A DNA stretch of 8,134 bases from Ghiorsea sp. GTDB lineage: Bacteria; Pseudomonadota; Zetaproteobacteria; Mariprofundales; Mariprofundaceae. The stretch is taken from positions 1 to 8,134 of the forward strand of contig JAUZQX010000167.1 of NCBI GenBank assembly GCA_030950765.1, in the 5' to 3' direction. The position numbers and the translations under genes are program-made. Position 1 is the stretch's first letter. Every line of letters starts with the position of its first letter. The notes under the pieces were generated by a model. The model made no database searches and was not told where the DNA came from. It saw nothing but the letters and a program-made list of their open reading frames with translations. Shown here one piece after another: positions 1-5,059 of this stretch.

Positions 1-101
1 TAGCAATAAGACCACATCTTTAATTCGATGCTACTGCAACTTGCCTGCCTCTCCACATCAGCCCACGCCATAAAACTTACAATGCATTTACCAAATGTCT
101 A

Positions 102-116
102 TGCTATGCTTAAATA
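102..116 (+). promoter_or_regulatory. Weak candidate promoter (extended -10) before the cytochrome gene
   Basis: The leader at 1-147 holds no convincing gene. Within it TGCTATGCT at 102-110 looks like an extended -10 element (TGn followed by a 4 of 6 match to TATAAT), and TAAATA follows at 111-116. TTACCA at 88-93 lies 17 bases before TAAATA and could serve as a poor -35. No single pairing is strong. This is inference from consensus matching only, and the real promoter may lie left of the window. Confidence 0.25.
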
Positions 117-134
117 ACGACTTCATTTTCCACA

Positions 135-139
135 AGAGG
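135..139 (+). promoter_or_regulatory. Ribosome binding site of the cytochrome gene
   Basis: AGAGG lies 8 bases before the ATG at 148. It decides the start: the in-frame GTG at 139 sits inside this Shine-Dalgarno sequence, so it is not a plausible initiation codon. Confidence 0.65.
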
Positions 140-147
140 TGTACACC

Positions 148-660
148 ATGAAAAAAAACAACCATAATCTACTACAACTCAGTTCCTTGTTCATACTGAC
201 CACGCTATCCTTGACCAACCTCTGCTATGCGGAAAAAATATACACTTGGAAGGATGAATCTGGGAAAATGCACTACACCAACAACCCTGCCTTGGTTCCT
301 TTGAAAAACAATGCACACATTATTAAAATGAAAGCTTTACCTACACCCGAACCCAAGAAGGAGCCTGTCAACGGAGCACAACTTTGGAAAAACCTTTGTG
401 CACAGTGCCACAACTTAACTACACAAGGGAAAAGCGGACTACGCGGATTACCTCTACTCATCCCAAGCATCAAAGACCCTAACACTACACCTGAAAATGA
501 TTATAAAATTTTACAAGCTGCCCTTGATGACAACATGGATGACCTAGCTGAAATCAAGTTAACCCAGGCAGAAATCCAAGCCATTGTCGAATATATCACC
601 CAAGAAGTTAACCTCACCATTCCAGTCATCCTTGATGCCCCACGCACCACAGTAGAATAA
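148..660 (+). CDS. Exported monohaem cytochrome c with N-terminal DUF4124-like domain
   Basis: A 170-residue protein. Residues 1-28 form a Sec signal peptide (KK at the N-terminus, a hydrophobic stretch, and CYA before Glu29), so it should act in the periplasm. Residues 29-47 (EKIYTWKDESGKMHYTNNP) match the start of DUF4124 domains, small modules common at the N-terminus of proteobacterial envelope proteins and of unknown role. A Pro/Lys-rich linker follows. A single haem-attachment motif CAQCH lies at residues 84-88 (bases 397-411). Met130 in DDNMDD is the only methionine after the haem motif, so it is the likely second axial ligand. The ensuing LTQAEIQAIVEYI helix is typical of the C-terminal helix of class I cytochromes c (c5/cbb3-type fold). 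It likely carries electrons; the partner is unknown. The ATG at 148 is chosen by its ribosome binding site. The gene converges on pilX with 58 bases between the stops. Haem binding is well supported; the redox partner is not identifiable. Confidence 0.88.
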   Translation: MKKNNHNLLQLSSLFILTTLSLTNLCYAEKIYTWKDESGKMHYTNNPALVPLKNNAHIIKMKALPTPEPKKEPVNGAQLWKNLCAQCHNLTTQGKSGLRGLPLLIPSIKDPNTTPENDYKILQAALDDNMDDLAEIKLTQAEIQAIVEYITQEVNLTIPVILDAPRTTVE

Positions 661-718
661 CACACAATCCCTATGCCTATGTAAAGGATGGCTGGGTTTC
701 TGGGGAATACTTGGCGAA

Positions 719-3337
719 CTATTTTAACTCTTGCCAATATTTCCTACCCAAATCTAAGGTTGCCTGGTTGGTCGGTAAATTGTCGATAGATGTATCATCA
801 TACGCAATGATTGTCCTGGCATTGGCGGCACCCGTATCATCTTTCATATACACGCCACCACCAGAAATCACAATAGCATTAATGTATTGTAACGCAGCTT
901 GTGGGCCGCCGCCACCGCCACTGTTCCCATTTGTCGTACCTTGATTACCTTTATCTTTTTGCTCAAGCTCTAGCATATCTGGCGTATAAACCACACCTGA
1001 GATATTTACCGCATGATGCATATCCACCAATCCACCTGCATACATTTCCGACGCAATGTCCGCAAAGTCTTGATCAATCCGCGCATTTGCACCCACACCT
1101 GTAATATGAAATATATTTGATTCATCAGCTGATGATGGAGAAGGATCTGCCACAGAGTTATCTTGAATTAAGTCAACATTCCAAATACTTTGTGTTGCAT
1201 CATTTGGGCTAACATTCGCTAAACCTGTCATGAAGATACCTCGTTTCCAGCCATGAATATAACCACTGGGTAAAAACGCGTGATACAAGTCTGCTGCTGA
1301 AGCCGTTGGACGAACCAAGTCATTACCTGTATCAATATAAAAGCTTAGATAATCTCTTTCAATTTCACTAGCACTGGTTCCTGTAGCCCCAGAAGTACTG
1401 TTAAACCATTCATTTTTACTTGCCTTAGACGTTGTACGAATATAATAGTCCAACAGGCTCCACATGTTATCTTTATCAGCCGCTGACCAAGCATGACTAC
1501 CTAGCGTATTGGTTGCTGTGGAGGTAATCACGGCGGGCGACTCTTGGTTCATCCAAGCTCTAAAGCCACCTGAAATCGTACCGTAAGCGCCACCTGTAGC
1601 CTTAACCTCAGTATCCCAATGTCTAGCGACATAATCCACATCCCAAATCAAATCCATAATCCCATCTGAAGTAGCAGGCACATCCGAACTTGGCGCGCCA
1701 TTGGGATAACAATTAATGTTCAGCACATCACAAGTGTTCGCCGCCCCTTCTAGCCCTGTATTCGCAGTCATGCCATCCATAACAGGATTAAACATCAAGG
1801 GGTTATCCACATTAACTTTCTTTGATGCTTGTGCTTCATTCCGTGTAAGAAGCCTTTCTGATGCAGGCTGATAAATACCATCCGCATTTACATCATCATA
1901 AAAGTCGAACAATGCACCTCCGTAAACTATCAGTTTACCATCAGGGGACTCTGCGCCTGTTGCAATCGGGTCAAACCTCGGCTCATAAACTTTCACACCA
2001 CTGGTGCCACACACTGATTTAGTGCTCCCAGTATCTCTCATCGGAATCATAAACCGCAAGAGACCGTACATAGGAATACTATTCTGAATATTATAATCCA
2101 ATTCGATCCAGTTCAATGTACCAGCACGACCTTTCCCCGCATTAGCTAGCTTTAATGCACGCACTTCTGGTGTTAAGCCTGTGCTTCCTGCGACCTGATT
2201 CACCGTATAACCATTGATCGTTTCAGTCGCAAAATTTGAAATGCGGTTTGCTGCTTCGCGGTAAGCATCCAAAGGAAACAATTGGTTGCCATTTCTAAAA
2301 TAATTCATCGGCTCATTGGGAGGAACAAACAAGCTATCTCTGACTGTTGTTGCCCAACTAGCGCTCATAAACTCACCCTTAATCTCAGGATAATTGGCTA
2401 AGTCCACCTTACCTGGGTCATAAACTACAAACATATCAATGGCTCGACTGCCTGATGTTAGCGTCGTGCCTGTTCCATAATTAGTTTTCCATGCCTTCTG
2501 CGAGTCAAAAGGGTTAATGCCATTGTTCGAAGCCATGGCTATACCACCTGGCGCTTGAGTGGCATCAATCAGATGACTCGTTTGCCACAGCGTTGCGCCA
2601 TCTGTTGGCGTTGTAGGGTCTGCTGGTGTTGTGGTGGTGACTGTGGTTGATAGTGTATCTGTGCTGCAATCACCATCACCATTGTATTTGGGTGCATTCA
2701 TCATCGCACCAAAAGCTTGAATAGTACTCGTCGAAATAAATGAATATTCCCGCATCAATTTATACGCATTGCCTGAGCGACCTAAAGCATAAGTTACGGC
2801 TGTGCAATCACCGCATGGATCCGTTGTTAATTGTGGTGTTTCATAAGGATAACCTGTTGTAGAAGGTTTAAACCGAGCTGTCCATACAGCAACTTGGGCA
2901 TAGCTATCCACATTCCAATTGGTAGCGGGCAAAGGCGGACTTACCCCTGCAGAGGTTAAATTATATACTCTCGCGTTTGAGATCTTTATTGCTGCATCCA
3001 CATCTGCTGCAGTTACCCCAAGATCCGCCATGGTCTCAGGACTTAGATCATCCATAATGCCTGCTGCACCACCATTTTTAGCTGCTGCGGCAATAGCTGT
3101 AAACTCTGTTTGACCTGCTGGCACTTGGCTCCAGTAATAATAAGTATAATCAAGCCCCGCTTGCGCTGCCGCAAAGGCACGTGCTGTATCTGCAGAGCTT
3201 GCGGATACTTTAATTTCAATCTGGGATTTAAACATGGCAGCTGCGCCAAGCCCCATCAAAATTGCCAATAAAATAATAGATGTGACCAAAATGAAGCCAC
3301 GCTCATTGCTTGTGTTATTTATCAAATTGTCTTTCAT
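719..3337 (-). CDS. pilX: Very large PilX-family minor pilin (type IV pilus tip protein)
   Basis: An 872-residue protein with a type IV prepilin N-terminus: a 14-residue leader ending ERG, then mature FILVT and a hydrophobic helix to about residue 38. The continuing helix (KSQIEIKVSASSADTARAFA, AAQAGLDY) is typical of the PilX_N domain. Position +5 is Thr, not the Glu found in the three neighbouring pilins; GspK and many PilX proteins also lack Glu5, which fits a tip position. Ordinary PilX has roughly 150-250 residues, so some 600 are extra. Visible in them: six cysteines (Cys175 and Cys178 in CGDC, Cys224 and three more), a Thr/Pro-rich stretch at 228-245, an EF-hand-like loop DVNADGIYQPASE at 482-494, a Gly/Asn-rich linker with five glycines at 807-811, and a 61-residue C-terminal tail. 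I do not recognise the fold of the large region. It is the last gene of the operon, 39 bases after pilW, with strong TAGGAG before the ATG. It probably caps the pilus and may bind surfaces or calcium (inference). Confidence 0.82.
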   Translation of the reverse strand: MKDNLINNTSNERGFILVTSIILLAILMGLGAAAMFKSQIEIKVSASSADTARAFAAAQAGLDYTYYYWSQVPAGQTEFTAIAAAAKNGGAAGIMDDLSPETMADLGVTAADVDAAIKISNARVYNLTSAGVSPPLPATNWNVDSYAQVAVWTARFKPSTTGYPYETPQLTTDPCGDCTAVTYALGRSGNAYKLMREYSFISTSTIQAFGAMMNAPKYNGDGDCSTDTLSTTVTTTTPADPTTPTDGATLWQTSHLIDATQAPGGIAMASNNGINPFDSQKAWKTNYGTGTTLTSGSRAIDMFVVYDPGKVDLANYPEIKGEFMSASWATTVRDSLFVPPNEPMNYFRNGNQLFPLDAYREAANRISNFATETINGYTVNQVAGSTGLTPEVRALKLANAGKGRAGTLNWIELDYNIQNSIPMYGLLRFMIPMRDTGSTKSVCGTSGVKVYEPRFDPIATGAESPDGKLIVYGGALFDFYDDVNADGIYQPASERLLTRNEAQASKKVNVDNPLMFNPVMDGMTANTGLEGAANTCDVLNINCYPNGAPSSDVPATSDGIMDLIWDVDYVARHWDTEVKATGGAYGTISGGFRAWMNQESPAVITSTATNTLGSHAWSAADKDNMWSLLDYYIRTTSKASKNEWFNSTSGATGTSASEIERDYLSFYIDTGNDLVRPTASAADLYHAFLPSGYIHGWKRGIFMTGLANVSPNDATQSIWNVDLIQDNSVADPSPSSADESNIFHITGVGANARIDQDFADIASEMYAGGLVDMHHAVNISGVVYTPDMLELEQKDKGNQGTTNGNSGGGGGPQAALQYINAIVISGGGVYMKDDTGAANARTIIAYDDTSIDNLPTNQATLDLGRKYWQELK

Positions 3338-3343
3338 ATCATA

Positions 3344-3349
3344 CTCCTA
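3344..3349 (-). promoter_or_regulatory. Strong ribosome binding site of pilX
   Basis: On the minus strand TAGGAG lies 6 bases before the pilX ATG (3337-3335). It is the clearest Shine-Dalgarno sequence in the pilin operon, suggesting that pilX initiates independently of upstream translation. Confidence 0.75.
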
Positions 3350-3376
3350 CCTTTCCAAACTACTTCTGACAAACGG

Positions 3377-4102
3377 CTACGGTGCTACCGCCGCCATCGG
3401 ATAAACTTGAGTGTATCGCCAAATTCGTTTCGTGGTGACAACATTGTTTCGCACATCGATAAGCGAACCCGCCTTAACACCCACATCTACTTCCACTTCA
3501 ATCAAAACTGTATAACCATTGGTTGCAACGGGATTATTTGAGTCTGGGCCAGGCACATTAATAGGAGGCAAGGCATTCGGAATATTTAAAAAACCAGCTC
3601 GTGGCGTTACCGTATCTTCAAACACTTTAAAATAGGTTATATGGGATAATATTTCTCGCACATTCACTGCGCTACCCTCTCTATCATAACCTAGCCTCTT
3701 TCCTATGGGGTCATAAGCATAAGATCGCGTCACCCGACCAATATTCGCATCTGCCACAAAGGCAGCAGGGCCTCCTGCTAGAACAAGTGCATCTGCCTCT
3801 GGCTTGTCCCACACTTTAAATTGTAACCCCAATGTGGGCGTAGGTTCCACTGCCCCGCCTGTATATATATCTATAGTTGTCCCGCCAACCAGTGCACTGC
3901 GCAAGTCTGAGGCTATAAATTTTATAGAAAACTCTAAATCTTGCGTGGTATCTATGCGTTTGTTTTGGTATTTATATTGTCCACTCTGGCTAATAAACAT
4001 CAGCATCAAACCACCCAAAATAGTCATGGCAACGACAATGGAAATTAATACTTCAACGAGCGTAAAACCACGTTGATTTAGAGAGCCATGAGATACTGGC
4101 AT
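3377..4102 (-). CDS. pilW: Type IV pilus minor pilin PilW
   Basis: A 241-residue prepilin. The 12-residue leader ends NQRG and mature FTLVE follows, with Glu at +5 and a long hydrophobic helix (VLISIVVAMTILGGLMLMFIS). The next part of the helix and the TTQDLEFSIKFIASDLRSA segment are typical of PilW and the related pseudopilin GspJ. The C-terminus, IWRYTQVYPM before a short tail, resembles the terminal strand of that family. There are no cysteines. It acts in the inner membrane and then in the pilus, as part of the minor-pilin complex that primes assembly. The chosen ATG at 4102 is one base after the pilV stop, which suggests translational coupling; an in-frame ATG at 4120 would add six residues and overlap pilV. 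Neither start has a strong ribosome binding site. Family assignment rests on the N-terminus plus gene order. Confidence 0.82.
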   Translation of the reverse strand: MPVSHGSLNQRGFTLVEVLISIVVAMTILGGLMLMFISQSGQYKYQNKRIDTTQDLEFSIKFIASDLRSALVGGTTIDIYTGGAVEPTPTLGLQFKVWDKPEADALVLAGGPAAFVADANIGRVTRSYAYDPIGKRLGYDREGSAVNVREILSHITYFKVFEDTVTPRAGFLNIPNALPPINVPGPDSNNPVATNGYTVLIEVEVDVGVKAGSLIDVRNNVVTTKRIWRYTQVYPMAAVAP

Positions 4103-4103
4103 C

Positions 4104-4529
4104 TTAACAGCCCCCCACATTGGTCATCGCGCCTGAATGCACAACCACCGACTTCGACACGCCATGAAGCGTCCAAGTCAACGTCACCGACACATCGGAA
4201 AAGCCGCAATCTGCCGTTGGATCAGGCGTAAGTGTCAACCAAGTGCCTGTTGTATCATATTTGCTTGAATCAACAAGCCCTGCAGCATTTGCCTGCATTG
4301 TCGCCTGAGTCAGCCCCACCGTAGAGCGGACTTGCAAAATAGATGCCGTCATGACCGCCCTCGCCGTTGAAGAAGCTTCGAGACGCATTTCACTGGCTTG
4401 ATTGACCCGAATTGCTGTAATCAACAAGTTTGCCATCGCCAACAGCCCGATCGACACAATCAGCATCGCAACCATCGATTCAATCAGCGTAAAGCCCACT
4501 TCTTTTTTACCCATCTCTCTATCAATCAT
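4104..4529 (-). CDS. pilV: Type IV pilus minor pilin PilV
   Basis: A 141-residue prepilin. The leader MIDREMGKKEVG (12 residues) is followed by mature FTLIE with Glu at +5 and a hydrophobic helix (MVAMLIVSIGLLAMANLL). The stretch after it (ITAIRVNQASEMRLEASSTA) and the C-terminal strand VTLTWTLHG are typical of PilV/GspI proteins. One cysteine sits in TADCG and another is the last residue, so a disulfide is possible. The ATG at 4529 overlaps the fimT stop as ATGA, and GGGGTG lies just upstream. Alternative in-frame ATGs are at 4550, inside fimT, and at 4514, which would give a 7-residue leader. Its place between fimT and pilW matches the usual minor-pilin order and supports a role in the pilus initiation complex. 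Confidence 0.84.
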   Translation of the reverse strand: MIDREMGKKEVGFTLIESMVAMLIVSIGLLAMANLLITAIRVNQASEMRLEASSTARAVMTASILQVRSTVGLTQATMQANAAGLVDSSKYDTTGTWLTLTPDPTADCGFSDVSVTLTWTLHGVSKSVVVHSGAMTNVGGC

Positions 4530-5059
4530 TGACACACCCCAGCAACGCATGTTGTGCGAATATCCACCCGACCTGTCGCAGTATTTATCATCAGAATGAA
4601 AGACTTGCTCGACCCCACCTTTGAAACCTTTATGTTTTTTAGCGTAGCCGTGCCCGAGCTCTTAAAGTTGATAGTCTCTGGCAATGCAGGATCTGATGCT
4701 GTACATGTGCCACACACAAAATTTTGCAAGTCAACATCACCAAAAGACTCCGTTAGCCCATTAATGCCAACAATCGTATTGGCAGGAAAATCAACCGTTA
4801 TTGGTTGGGTAAACCCAGAAGAAATTGCCTTCAACCGCGCTTGCTGCAAAATACTCACCGCTTTTTCTTTCGCCGAATCCACTCGTGTTGCTTCCCGGTA
4901 AGATGTCCAAGATGTGCCACCGATTGCCATCAAAATGCCTAAAATTGCTATCACAGCTAACAGTTCAATCAGCGTAAAACCACCTTGCATGCAAGCTTGT
5001 GCTTGCTGCTTGCCCGATGTTTCGCTTAGGTTTGGCGATATGCGTTGGTTTAAAATCAT
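4526..5059 (-). CDS. fimT: FimT/GspH-like minor pilin (first gene of the pilin operon)
   Basis: A 177-residue prepilin. From the ATG at 5059 the leader has 27 residues ending MQGG, then mature FTLIE with Glu at +5 and the hydrophobic helix LLAVIAILGILMAIGG. The following segment (SAKEKAVSILQQARLKAISSG) and the beta-rich C-terminal half (ITVDFPANTIVGINGL, INFKSSGTA, FILMINTATGRVDIRT) fit the GspH/FimT domain. There are two cysteine pairs, CGTC and CVAGVC near the C-terminus. It should belong to the minor-pilin complex; some FimT proteins also bind DNA for uptake, but nothing here tests that. The start at 5059 has GAGGG 11 bases upstream and overlaps mrcA by 20 bases. The only shorter ATG, at 4990, leaves a 4-residue leader and no ribosome binding site, so it is unlikely. 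The stop overlaps pilV as ATGA. Confidence 0.82.
   Translation of the reverse strand: MILNQRISPNLSETSGKQQAQACMQGGFTLIELLAVIAILGILMAIGGTSWTSYREATRVDSAKEKAVSILQQARLKAISSGFTQPITVDFPANTIVGINGLTESFGDVDLQNFVCGTCTASDPALPETINFKSSGTATLKNIKVSKVGSSKSFILMINTATGRVDIRTTCVAGVCQ
4984..5013. repeat. Cluster of short palindromes and direct repeats at the mrcA/fimT divergent start
   Basis: CTTGCATGCAAG at 4984-4995 is a perfect 12-base palindrome. It overlaps CAAGCTTG at 4992-4999, an 8-base palindrome. TGCTTGC occurs twice in tandem at 5000-5006 and 5007-5013, and GCAAGC at 4991-4996 can pair with GCTTGC at 5001-5006 across a 4-base loop. The cluster ends 26 bases before the mrcA ATG and lies inside the fimT leader region, which is rich in Gln and Ala codons. 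It could be an operator or a transcript hairpin, or just a by-product of CAA/CAG/GCA codons; the sequence does not decide. Confidence 0.4.

Noticed and set aside
28..117. A 29-codon open frame whose start looks like a signal peptide (LLQLACLSTSAHA)
   Set aside because: No ribosome binding site, very short, and it ends just before the real cytochrome leader; likely chance or a decayed remnant.
139..147. GTG start three codons before the cytochrome ATG
   Set aside because: The GTG lies in the Shine-Dalgarno sequence of the ATG at 148, which gives a normal signal peptide.
711..737. Possible terminator hairpin (TTGGC/GCCAA) between the cytochrome and pilX
   Set aside because: Only a 5-base stem with a 17-base loop and no T-run; not convincing as a terminator.
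2603..2656. Thr-rich tract in PilX as a possible simple-sequence phase-variation site
   Set aside because: The codons are mixed rather than a perfect repeat unit, so slipped-strand switching is unlikely.
4038..4980. Near-identical short sequences at 4042-4062, 4479-4496 and 4965-4982
   Set aside because: They encode the conserved prepilin processing site GFTL(I/V)E in pilW, pilV and fimT with similar codons; paralogy and codon preference explain them, not a DNA repeat element.
4914..5039. N-terminal extension of PBP1A by 42 residues
   Set aside because: It merely mirrors fimT codons on the other strand, has no export or membrane character, and the ATG at 5040 begins directly at the membrane anchor.
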